Positions 18,001 to 25,362 of a stretch of DNA of 64,000 nt are shown one piece after another. Both the position numbers and the translations under genes were made by a program. Origin of the DNA: Lachnospiraceae bacterium (lineage in GTDB: Bacteria > Bacillota > Clostridia > Lachnospirales > Lachnospiraceae); contig JAFZSQ010000019.1 in NCBI GenBank assembly GCA_017619295.1, positions 62,001 to 126,000 of the forward strand, given 5' to 3'. The stretch's first letter is position 1, and the number at the start of each line of letters is the position of its first letter. Below the pieces are notes generated by a model. It had not been told where the DNA came from. It was given only the letters and a program-made list of their open reading frames with translations, and searched no databases.

Positions 18001-18916
18001 CAAAAAGCAGAATACCGAAATTGTTACCATGGTTAAGGAAATGGCCAAGGATAAATCCATTGACATGGAGCTTAACTTTGAAAATATCAAAGACGAAGAG
18101 GTTTTGGCCGATCCTTTACGTATGAATCAGGTATTTATTAACCTTCTTTCCAATGCTGTAAAGTACACCAATCCCGGCGGAAAGGTTATTTACAACATTA
18201 AGCAGGTCAATTGCAGTGAAGTCGGTTACGCTGCCTTTAGTTTTGCCGTTATCGACAATGGTATCGGTATGACAGAAGATTACGTAAAGCACATTTTCGA
18301 AGCTTTTACCAGAGAAAAGAATTCTACTACTTCCGGCGTTCAGGGAACAGGACTTGGCATGGCCATCACCAAACAGCTTCTTGATTTGATGGGCGGCGAT
18401 ATAAGGCTTGAAACCAAACTTGGAGAAGGTACAAAGGTATTTGTTGATATCAAATTAAGACTGGCTGATTACAGCTTTGAGCCTGTATCATTGGAAGATA
18501 CTGCTGTTGAGATTGATTTGGAGGGCAGAAGAGTACTCCTTGTTGAGGATAATGAGTTCAACCGAGAGATTGCAAAAGATATTCTTGAGGATGAAGGAGT
18601 TGTTGTTGAGGAAGCAGATGACGGTTCTGTGGCCGTTGATATGCTAAATAAAGCAGATTCCGACCATTATGATTTCATTTTAATGGATATTCAGATGCCT
18701 ATTCTTGATGGTTATGAGGCAACAAGGCAAATCAGAAAATTTGAGGACGAAAAAAAGGCAGACATTCCTATTATTGCCATGACCGCCAATGCTTTCGATG
18801 AAGATAAGCTGAGAGCCAAAGAAGCAGGAATGAACGCCTTCGTTTCAAAACCTATAAATATATCGTTGTTATTACAGACCTTACAGTCCTTTGCTAACAA
18901 GAAGGACAAATCATAG
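15089..18916 (+). CDS. hybrid sensor histidine kinase with extracellular solute-binding domain
   Basis: A 1275-residue membrane sensor. Order: transmembrane helix (about 8-28); extracellular SBP_bac_3-like domain (about 52-265), expected to bind a small ligand such as an amino acid; second transmembrane helix (about 282-304); a long region with PAS-like segments (about 330-870); HisKA with phospho-accepting His in NMSHDIRTP (about 903); HATPase with N-box NLLSNAVKYT and GTGLGMAI; and a receiver domain with Asp in LMDIQMP (about 1197), T in AMTANAF and K in FVSKPI. I start at GTG 15089, 9 nt after GAGGTG. An upstream GTG at 15077 is inside the SD. No Hpt domain, response regulator or target operon is adjacent, so the output is unknown. 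Confidence 0.88.
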   Translation: MNSKRRTILLTILISYILIAVIWMITYLYTESRPIINVQPERLPSDNSYTQTLKVVMDKDNAPYSYFDTKDEFVGLDVDLANRLGNRLYMNVEIIPMEWSEAIQTIKNGDADLIMSYSDKTTIRSSDDILTTISVYNNPFSIFGDRNIKDTEIDFKKGIFGIVNGCQCNFTSDFDLSPRTKVYSSNSTLFNALKNGEIDYALLRKNTGHFIIVNDNLFKFTSLLEVESDRVCIGVANGNDKLRLALDSELEELFKENSIAKLEDKWIPDRLHYSSLLGSGKGATVFYGFFVSMILGLTGIIYLVIKSASHSSELEYKFKQIQIYKDSINENAVAYFEANLTKDIITSDIIERIAGEYVNVTDRINLPNPMRFTDYTEYLLSNKILTDRESFIRDFNRLNLIRSDNEGNRMHELQFRSYMFDGTKKWIKMMIFTSRENAHKDVNAVFVLHDITTEHANIDKQRLRDSALLGMSRDFESVSYVDMVTDEETIYYISPLFREIIGKQRRNSKFREKITFFLNKIVVLEERDRFAHDTTRSVILEKLNDMDSYIVHTVFEIKGEKVFYELKFVTDKENPNGLIFGTRNIDLETRQEIELQKDMLQNSNIINILASEYSSVLYLDPETGDISSYQLSPKYKDTIGNQLARTTRYTDILRTFMNNFICEDDREEFADKIALPNVLEQLSEKKSISFVYRVVDENGDLRYNELKIVKIDDENEYPTGLALAFADRDDEICNKYITEKMMEEYDALFMVDLEHNTFRTIKASDNFDADSLASGDYSKAMRLYSYQLRSEYFDVWVNLSSPQNMQKYLENDDRREFIFRMPSVINSWRRAIVQVVERKEGVATEIVASFMGIDSARAEMLDSSLRAEDQKKALEERQAILEEARSNAEHANAAKSSFLFNMSHDIRTPMNAIQGFTNIAMKNMNDSTKVSECLEKISVSSKHLLDLINDVLDMARIESGKVVLTETRYNIKKQNTEIVTMVKEMAKDKSIDMELNFENIKDEEVLADPLRMNQVFINLLSNAVKYTNPGGKVIYNIKQVNCSEVGYAAFSFAVIDNGIGMTEDYVKHIFEAFTREKNSTTSGVQGTGLGMAITKQLLDLMGGDIRLETKLGEGTKVFVDIKLRLADYSFEPVSLEDTAVEIDLEGRRVLLVEDNEFNREIAKDILEDEGVVVEEADDGSVAVDMLNKADSDHYDFILMDIQMPILDGYEATRQIRKFEDEKKADIPIIAMTANAFDEDKLRAKEAGMNAFVSKPINISLLLQTLQSFANKKDKS

Positions 18917-19651
18917 AGGCTGTCTGCCGTTTCGCTTTCTTGCCCATCCGTCGAGAGGATAATCCCTTATGGCTGCGAACATGCGGTTTTTAACACCGGG
19001 GGTTCCTTTGTTTATGGAATCGATAAGATCGGAAACATATTGACGCTTGGTGATTCCATCCACAGGACAGGGGCTTTTAACTACTGGAACATTGTATTTA
19101 TTTACAAAGCCAATTACGTCTGCTTCATCCATATAAATGAAGGGCCTGATTACCGTAATATCCGTTCTGTCAAGATAAGTTATGGGACGGAATGTATGAA
19201 GCCGTCCTTCATAAATCAATGACATCATCATTGTAGATACCACATCGTCTTTGTGGTGGGCGTAGGCTACTTTATTGCATCCGCATTCTTTAATGGCGTC
19301 ATTTAAGGCGCCTTTTCTCATTTTGGCACATAAAGAACAGGGACTTGATTCCTGTCTCTGGTTGAAAACAATATCTGCAATTTCGGTCTCGACAATTTTA
19401 TATTCAACCTCAAGCTCATTGCAGAGTTTCTTGATTTCTTCAAGATTCAGATTACCGAAACCCAGGTCTATTGTAATTGCGATGATATCGAATTTCTTTG
19501 GATAAAATTTTCTTATGCCCGCAAGAGCGTACAAAAGAGTGAGAGAGTCTTTGCCGCCGGAAATTCCTATGGCGATTTTATCTCCCTCATCTATCATTTC
19601 ATATTCATCAATTGCTTTTCTTACAATGCTGTATAATTGCTGTATTTTCAT
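18911..19651 (-). CDS. TtcA-family tRNA thiolation / PP-loop ATPase
   Basis: A 246-residue PP-loop protein with GISGGKDSLTLL (about residue 29), which binds and adenylates the target. It has CSLCAKMR (CxxC, about 107) and a later SPCPVDG Cys, the cysteine set that binds an iron-sulfur cluster in TtcA (2-thiocytidine at tRNA position 32). Clostridial relatives of unknown target share this layout, so I do not assign the exact modified base. The stop overlaps the convergent kinase gene's stop by 6 bp, and no terminator lies between them. Confidence 0.8.
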   Translation of the reverse strand: MKIQQLYSIVRKAIDEYEMIDEGDKIAIGISGGKDSLTLLYALAGIRKFYPKKFDIIAITIDLGFGNLNLEEIKKLCNELEVEYKIVETEIADIVFNQRQESSPCSLCAKMRKGALNDAIKECGCNKVAYAHHKDDVVSTMMMSLIYEGRLHTFRPITYLDRTDITVIRPFIYMDEADVIGFVNKYNVPVVKSPCPVDGITKRQYVSDLIDSINKGTPGVKNRMFAAIRDYPLDGWARKRNGRQPL

Positions 19652-19738
19652 AGAGATGATAATATCACATGTCCTTTTAAATGTCTAACGAAAGTAGTAT
19701 AATCAAATTGTTAACATAAAATTACAGGCGGGGCTTAT

Positions 19739-21214
19739 ATGAAGTTTAAATTTGAAAAGAAATATTTACTTAAAGGCTTAACGGCATTCTTCGTTTTGGC
19801 CGGAGCAATTCTTCTATGGTATCTTGTTTTCCACGGTGAAAAATTCAAGGGAAACATGAATACTCTTTACAGCATTCTTGTACCGATTTTTGACGGTTTT
19901 ATATTGGCTTATATAGCTTCTCCAATACTTAATTTCATTGAGAAGAAGTGGCTTTATCCTTTATTCAGAAAGGTATTTAAAAAAGATCCCTTAAAGTGCA
20001 AGAAACCCATAAGAGCTATCGGTATCATTCTTACAACTTTACTGTTTATAGCAATCTTTTATGGAATGATCGTAATGATTATGTCTCAGTTGATACCCAG
20101 TATCATGAGCATTGTCAACAATTTCGATGTCTATACGAATAACGCATATAAATGGGTTAATAAGCTCTTTGAAGATAATCCTGAAACAGCTAAATTTATC
20201 GAAGAAAATGTTGCGGTTTATTCAAAACAGTTTGAAGATTGGCTTACACAAACCATAATTCCTCAGGCAAGCCAGCTTATCAAATCGGTTTCATTAAGCA
20301 TTCTTTCATTTATTAAGCTGTTATGGAACTTTGTTATTGGTTTTATTATTTCCATTTATCTGTTGGCTTCGAAAGAAACTCTGGCAGCCCAGGCAAAGAA
20401 GATTCTCTATGCATTCTTCAGCATTGATACAACCAATAAAATACTCAGAGAAACACGATACGCCAATAAGACATTTATTAATTTCTTCATTGGTAAAATC
20501 ATAGATTCCGCAATAATCGGTGTCCTTTGTTTTATCGGAACATCCATAATGGGAATTCCTTACGCTGCTTTGGTAAGTGTAATTATAGGTGTTACCAACA
20601 TAATTCCTTTCTTTGGTCCCATTATTGGTGCGGTTCCTACAGCTATATTGATACTTATCGTTGATATTTCCAATCCTATGAACTGCGTTTACTACGTAAT
20701 TTTCGTATTAATATTACAGCAGTTGGACGGAAATGTTATCGGTCCTTTGATACTTGGAGAATCTACAGGTTTATCAAGCTTCTGGATCATCTTTGCAATT
20801 ATATTCTTTGGCGGGTTATGGGATGTATTCGGCATGTTCGTAGGCGTTCCTTTGATGGCAGTAATTTATTCCGCAATCAGAAGAATTGTCACCAAGAAAT
20901 TGGCAGCCAAGGATTTGCCTGATGATACCGGGCAATATATGAACGTAGGTGAAATAGATTCAAACAAGATACTTATCCCTCATGTGGATGAAAACGGAAA
21001 TGTTATAAGCGGTGAAATTGAGGATCCTATGCCCTCAAAGAAAGCCAGACTTAAGAAGAAAAAGAATAAAGCTCTTAATTCAATTGCTCATAAAACAGAG
21101 GAATTAAAAGAGGCTTTGGCCGAGAAAAAGGCCGAAGTCTTATCCAAAATTGAGAATTCAGGCACTGATGAAGAAACCACTGATGAGAAAACGGAGGATT
21201 CCAATGGGGATTGA
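19739..21214 (+). CDS. AI-2E family transporter
   Basis: A 491-residue membrane protein of the AI-2E (PF01594) family with about eight hydrophobic segments. Family motifs include FIGKIIDSAIIGVLCFIG and the GVTNIIPFFGPIIGAVP loop (about residues 282-299). Members have been tied to AI-2 export or Na+/H+ antiport, so the substrate is open. The C-terminal 90 residues form a charged Lys/Glu-rich cytoplasmic tail. A TATAAT lies at 19698-19703 without a good -35. The end overlaps the next gene by 11 nt. Confidence 0.87.
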   Translation: MKFKFEKKYLLKGLTAFFVLAGAILLWYLVFHGEKFKGNMNTLYSILVPIFDGFILAYIASPILNFIEKKWLYPLFRKVFKKDPLKCKKPIRAIGIILTTLLFIAIFYGMIVMIMSQLIPSIMSIVNNFDVYTNNAYKWVNKLFEDNPETAKFIEENVAVYSKQFEDWLTQTIIPQASQLIKSVSLSILSFIKLLWNFVIGFIISIYLLASKETLAAQAKKILYAFFSIDTTNKILRETRYANKTFINFFIGKIIDSAIIGVLCFIGTSIMGIPYAALVSVIIGVTNIIPFFGPIIGAVPTAILILIVDISNPMNCVYYVIFVLILQQLDGNVIGPLILGESTGLSSFWIIFAIIFFGGLWDVFGMFVGVPLMAVIYSAIRRIVTKKLAAKDLPDDTGQYMNVGEIDSNKILIPHVDENGNVISGEIEDPMPSKKARLKKKKNKALNSIAHKTEELKEALAEKKAEVLSKIENSGTDEETTDEKTEDSNGD

Positions 21215-21737
21215 TTATCCTGAAGATGAAAACAATGAGCAGACATATTTCAGATATCTTACAAGGCTTGATCTGGTAAGGGATTATATTGATGACAAGT
21301 ATAAAACCCTTCCGGATGAAGAACTTAAAAGAAATGCCTACGTACATTCTTATGGTGTAGGCCAGGCTGCGTCGCTTTTGGCCTTATTCAGAGGATTTGA
21401 CGAGGAAACCGCTGAAATGGCCTGTATTGCGGGAATGTTCCATGATTTTGCCAAATATTACGTGGAAGATACCGATGATCACGCTCATGTTTCCGCTAAA
21501 ATTGCCGAGTCGTTTTTAAAAGAAACCGGTGATTTTTCCGAGGAAGAAATCAAAACCATTACAGAGGGAATATATCATCATTCAGACAAAATGGTTGATG
21601 ATAATGTGCCTTTTAATGACATTATTAAAGATGCAGATGCTCTTCAGCACTATTTAAGGAACCCTATGGAGAAGTACTGGCTCGAAAAGAGCAGGGTTAA
21701 GAAAACAGTGGAAGAGTTGAAGCTAAATAAGCATTAA
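21204..21737 (+). CDS. HD-domain phosphohydrolase, unassigned
   Basis: A 177-residue HD-domain protein. Ligand-type motifs are H in AYVHSYGVG (about residue 46), HD in GMFHDFAKYY (about 77), HH in IYHHSDKM and D in DADALQHYL. The organisation resembles small metal-dependent phosphohydrolases that act on nucleotides, but no specific substrate can be read. ATG 21204 follows GGAGG (21193-21197). Upstream in-frame codons lie inside the permease gene. Translationally coupled to the AI-2E gene. Its stop overlaps that of the convergent recombinase by 4 bp. Confidence 0.82.
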   Translation: MGIDYPEDENNEQTYFRYLTRLDLVRDYIDDKYKTLPDEELKRNAYVHSYGVGQAASLLALFRGFDEETAEMACIAGMFHDFAKYYVEDTDDHAHVSAKIAESFLKETGDFSEEEIKTITEGIYHHSDKMVDDNVPFNDIIKDADALQHYLRNPMEKYWLEKSRVKKTVEELKLNKH

Positions 21738-22798
21738 TCAGCTGAATATGGATCGATTTTAGCAGCCATGCGTCTGTGTGCATCTTCGGATGCTGCATAG
21801 TGCTTGGCTGTTGTATTTATGTCAGAATGGCCCAAAACGTCGGCTACAAGCCTTATATCACCGGTTTTGTTATAAAGAGCAGTGCCGTAAGTTGAACGCA
21901 TCTTATGAGGCGATATTTTCTTGTTAGAAACGGCTACTTTGGCGTATTTATCGACCATTTCCTGTATAGAACGAACTGCAAGGCGCTTTTTCCTGTTTGA
22001 TAGGAAAAGGGCCTTTTCTTTATCGGATTCAATGTATTTAGGGCGCTCAAACTGGATATAATCCATTAAAGCCTCCTCAACAACATCATCAAAATAAAGA
22101 ATATGTTCCTTATGACCTTTACGGACAACACACATGGACATTTCCTTGAAATTTATGTCCGATAAATCAAGTCCGACGCACTCGGAAACACGGATTCCGG
22201 TACGTAAAAGCAAGGTTAAAATGGCATAATCGCGATATCTGGTGTTCTGGAGTATTTTTTGTTGTCTGTCAGAGCCCACATCGCAATTTTTAATGGTTGT
22301 TAAAAAAGTATCAACCTCAGATGGAGTTAAACGGATGATTACATGGTCGTCATCCTTGCGGCTTTGCTTATTGGCGCCTACTGTAGGATCTTTTGTAAGG
22401 AAATCATGCTGACATTGATACTTATAAAAGGACCTTAAGGCAGACATTTTTCTGGCGATTCCGGAGATGTCGTTTTGAAGGTCTTTATCGCCGATAACCG
22501 TGACATCTTTAGCGCTTAAATATTTCTGGTATTCATTTATGTCCTGAAAGGATAAATTATCGAGAATATCCGCAGGAATTTCATTTAAATCGTAATCCTT
22601 TGCAGGAGGGCAGAATTCTTTAAGATATCCAAGGAAAGTAATCAGGTCATAAGCATATGACACAGCCGTGTTTGGATTTCTTTGAACGCGTGAGTCCAAA
22701 AACTCATAAGTATAAGTTGGAAGAGACTTTTTAAGTTCTTCAAGCTTAATTCGATAGGAGCGATCTTTTTGACGATTAAATTCCGAATCTCTGCCCAT
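21734..22798 (-). CDS. tyrosine recombinase (XerC/XerD-like)
   Basis: A 354-residue site-specific recombinase. An N-terminal SAM-like core-binding domain (about 20-140) precedes a catalytic domain with Arg in LLRTGIRVSEC, a beta-hairpin Lys in VRKGHKEH, HKMRSTYGTAL (His/Arg), LGHSDINTTAKHY (His/Trp position and nucleophilic Tyr). It is somewhat longer than XerC/D (about 300). Flanks are housekeeping genes with no attachment sites or phage genes, so chromosome-dimer resolution or another resident role is likelier than mobility. ATG 22798 has the better spacing from AAAGGA; ATG 22804 is possible. Confidence 0.87.
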   Translation of the reverse strand: MGRDSEFNRQKDRSYRIKLEELKKSLPTYTYEFLDSRVQRNPNTAVSYAYDLITFLGYLKEFCPPAKDYDLNEIPADILDNLSFQDINEYQKYLSAKDVTVIGDKDLQNDISGIARKMSALRSFYKYQCQHDFLTKDPTVGANKQSRKDDDHVIIRLTPSEVDTFLTTIKNCDVGSDRQQKILQNTRYRDYAILTLLLRTGIRVSECVGLDLSDINFKEMSMCVVRKGHKEHILYFDDVVEEALMDYIQFERPKYIESDKEKALFLSNRKKRLAVRSIQEMVDKYAKVAVSNKKISPHKMRSTYGTALYNKTGDIRLVADVLGHSDINTTAKHYAASEDAHRRMAAKIDPYSAD

Positions 22799-22868
22799 AA
22801 TCATAAATCCTTTCAAAGAGAGTAAATAGTCGAGAGTAGTCTCCAAAAGCCCATTTCTCGCTACTTTT

Positions 22869-22900
22869 TAGCGTTAAATTGAGATTTAACGCTATTTTAT
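22869..22900. terminator. perfect 11-bp palindrome between the NUDIX and recombinase genes
   Basis: TAGCGTTAAAT (22869-22879), loop TGAG, ATTTAACGCTA (22884-22894). On the plus strand it is followed by TTTTAT, like a terminator. On the minus strand, which carries the genes, it is followed by A residues, so it is not a terminator for the upstream NUDIX gene. It may end antisense transcripts entering from the plus-strand AI-2E/HD operon, or act as an operator for the recombinase. Confidence 0.6.
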
Positions 22901-22914
22901 AAATCTATAATACA

Positions 22915-23508
22915 CTACTTTTCTGCCTCTTTCAAGCACAAATTATCGAAAGCTCCCATGGCAAACATGTATGTTGCAAGCTGCGCTCTCGATGTGAATT
23001 CTTCATTTTCAACAAGATTTAATGCTTCAGACTTGGAATACATATTGGGAACGATCCATTCATTGGCGGATGCGTTTTGACCTGTGGGTGTTCCTTTGAC
23101 AACTACAATCGCAATCTGATTCTTAATATCCGAAAGTGCAACTGCAGCAAAAGAAGGCGGAAGAATTCGCACCACTCTCTTAAGCTCCAGTCCGGATTCC
23201 TCAAGGAGTTCTCTTCTTATACATTCTTCGGGAGTTTCACCTTTTTCCATTCTTCCTGCGCAAAGATTATAGATTTGTTTGTTTACGCCCATTCTGAATT
23301 CTTTTAAAATCAGCATTTTCTGCAAAGATTCATCCAGGGCTACAATGGATACGCCGCTAGATTTCTGACCGATTTCGGAGGCAGATTCGTAGTCATTGTG
23401 GCTGATAATCTCGAAAATCTTCTCTTTTCCGTCGTTATTCAGGTATTTTAACTCGTAATTCTTTATGAATTTACCGTCTTTTACTTTCTTAAAATCAATC
23501 AGTTTCAT
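22915..23508 (-). CDS. NUDIX hydrolase, ADP-ribose pyrophosphatase-like
   Basis: A 197-residue NUDIX enzyme. The box G-x5-E-x7-REx2EEx-G is complete: GRMEKGETPEECIRREL then LEESGLEL (about residues 89-115). The N-terminal strands before it resemble ADP-sugar pyrophosphatases, but the substrate is not certain. The start is ATG 23508, 14 nt inside the rng gene's end. A TTG two codons earlier is less likely. It lies in the long his-rng operon. Confidence 0.85.
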   Translation of the reverse strand: MKLIDFKKVKDGKFIKNYELKYLNNDGKEKIFEIISHNDYESASEIGQKSSGVSIVALDESLQKMLILKEFRMGVNKQIYNLCAGRMEKGETPEECIRRELLEESGLELKRVVRILPPSFAAVALSDIKNQIAIVVVKGTPTGQNASANEWIVPNMYSKSEALNLVENEEFTSRAQLATYMFAMGAFDNLCLKEAEK

Positions 23509-24664
23509 ATCCAAATTGTTCTCTAAGGGTTTTACTTATCTTTTTCCTGGTAATCTCAACAAGTCCAAGCCTTGTCATATCAACTATTTCGCATTTAACG
23601 GGATCTTTCTTTGCAAGCTCCTTAAGGTAATATATGAAGCTCCTTATTTCCTCGTTATCCTTCATATTAATGAAATCAACCACTATAATTCCGGACAGAT
23701 TTCTTAAAATCAGCTGATTCATCACCTCATCGGCTGCTTCTCTGTTGATTTTGGCTATCATCTCGTCCTGATTCTTGTTCTTGGCCTCAAATTTGCCCGA
23801 ATTGACGTCTATTGCGGTCAAAGCTGTCGTTGATTGTATTGAAATCCAACCGCCGGATTTAAGCCAGATTTTGCTTCCTATGGCCTCGGATAATTTGGAT
23901 TCAAGTGAATATAACTTTGCCAGGCTTAATCTCTCATCATCATACAGCCTCACAGGTTTGGGCAAATTCTGTAATAAAAGATCATCATATATATCTTTTA
24001 TGTCTGTAACAATTTCATCATATTCATTTTCATAGGTATTCTTTATGAAGCTGTGATAATCGCTCTCTGCCTTGTAAAGCAATGAATAACAGGTCCTGGT
24101 TCCGGAATAACGGATTATTTCCTCGATTTCGCTCTTGATTTTCTCATATTCGGCAATTATTTCTTCCTTTGATGCTTCTGCCGCGTTGGTACGAAGTATT
24201 ACTCCGTATTCACAGTCTTCTCTTTCGGTAAAAACAGCTGTGTCCTCCAAAAGCTCTTTAAGGGCATGCTTTTGCTTCATGGAAAGTTTACCCGAGAAAT
24301 TTACGCCGATTTTTCCAAAGGTAAGAACAAGATATTTGCCGGAAATGCTGAAAAACAATGTGGCTGAAGGAAGTTTTGAGCCCATTGCTTCTCTTTCTAT
24401 CTGAATTGTAATCTCGTCTCCTACTTTTAAGTCTTTGTTTTCGTTAAGGCTTAAGAAGCACTGTTTATTATCGGTGTAGTTAACAAAACAGGCATTGATA
24501 GGCTTGGATATGGACGTAACCTTGCCCTTGTAGATGTTAAGTAGCTCACTTTCTTCGCATACTTTAACCCTTTTAAGCCTGTTGTCGGCAACAAGAATTG
24601 CAAGAAGATTGTCTTTATTATTCAATTTATGATTTAAAACAAGAATCTTGCCGCCATCATTCAT
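23495..24664 (-). CDS. rng: ribonuclease E/G family protein
   Basis: A 389-residue RNase E/G catalytic-domain protein for processing of rRNA and mRNA. It has an S1 domain (about residues 35-90, with YKGKVTSISKPINACFVNY) and the DNase I-like catalytic part with Mg ligands Asp in TAIDVNSGKF (about 275) and Asp in IVVDFINM (about 325). It lacks the long C-terminal scaffold of RNase E, so it is RNase G-like in size but shorter than E. coli Rng (489). The Zn-link cysteines are not evident. It overlaps the DUF2344 gene by 1 nt. Confidence 0.87.
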   Translation of the reverse strand: MNDGGKILVLNHKLNNKDNLLAILVADNRLKRVKVCEESELLNIYKGKVTSISKPINACFVNYTDNKQCFLSLNENKDLKVGDEITIQIEREAMGSKLPSATLFFSISGKYLVLTFGKIGVNFSGKLSMKQKHALKELLEDTAVFTEREDCEYGVILRTNAAEASKEEIIAEYEKIKSEIEEIIRYSGTRTCYSLLYKAESDYHSFIKNTYENEYDEIVTDIKDIYDDLLLQNLPKPVRLYDDERLSLAKLYSLESKLSEAIGSKIWLKSGGWISIQSTTALTAIDVNSGKFEAKNKNQDEMIAKINREAADEVMNQLILRNLSGIIVVDFINMKDNEEIRSFIYYLKELAKKDPVKCEIVDMTRLGLVEITRKKISKTLREQFGYETD

Positions 24665-25362
24665 TAAAACTCTTCTCCAACGTCTCCCATGGAAACCAAA
24701 TTACCCTTATCATCAGCTTCATATGTATCAAGCCTTAATGTGGCAAGGGCATTGTCTTTAAGTTTCTCACCATTCATTGCCAATAAAGATTCAAAAACTT
24801 GTACAGGCTTAATGTTGCCGGCACTTGAAGCGTTTAAAAATAACTCAAATGAACCGTCACTGTCGGCCTTAAACTCGTAAATACCGGGTTTGATATCAAC
24901 TTCTCTCTCTCCCGCTTTACCTTCTTTTGTAATTAAAATGGCATCTTCCGCCATATATTCATCAATCAAGGCTGAAACATCAACGGAAGGCGCCTTGCCT
25001 TCTTTAAAGCTCACTTTATAGCGCGCTCCCTGAACAGAAGCCATGGCATTCTTGGCGGAATCATCAAGCTTTTTGACCTGAAGTATCTTTAATTCAGGAA
25101 TACTTACGCTGTTTAGCCTTTCCACGGTCTCTGCAGAGGTCATATCCATGCTGTTAACTTCAATGTCGACGTACTCTCCTATGCTTTCTACGCCAACGCC
25201 TAAAGGCTGGGCAAAGGCCATAATCTGATGAGGATTAAAGCCCTGAGAATACTTTAGATCAAGCTTTGCACGCCTGTTTAATTTCTGAAAAAAGCGCATC
25301 AAATCCAAGTGGCCGGTATATTTGATGTCGCCGGTTTTACTGAACTTTATTCTTAGCTTCAA
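24664..25362 (-). CDS. TIGR03936-type radical SAM-associated protein (DUF2344)
   Basis: A 232-residue protein of the DUF2344 family, which almost always sits beside a TIGR03960 radical SAM protein and rng, as here. It begins LKLRIKFSKTGDIKYTGHLDLMRFF, with family motifs KYSQGFNPHQ and PLGVGVES. I start at TTG 25362, 8 nt after GGAGG. The upstream GTG at 25377 overlaps that SD. The cluster may act in RNA modification or processing, but this is inference; no enzymatic motif is visible in this partner. Confidence 0.83.
   Translation of the reverse strand: MKLRIKFSKTGDIKYTGHLDLMRFFQKLNRRAKLDLKYSQGFNPHQIMAFAQPLGVGVESIGEYVDIEVNSMDMTSAETVERLNSVSIPELKILQVKKLDDSAKNAMASVQGARYKVSFKEGKAPSVDVSALIDEYMAEDAILITKEGKAGEREVDIKPGIYEFKADSDGSFELFLNASSAGNIKPVQVFESLLAMNGEKLKDNALATLRLDTYEADDKGNLVSMGDVGEEF

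Noticed and set aside
21734..22798. Tyrosine recombinase as the integrase of a mobile element
   Set aside because: Flanks are housekeeping genes, no attachment-site repeats, no tRNA and no phage or transfer genes; XerC/D-like resident recombinase is simpler.
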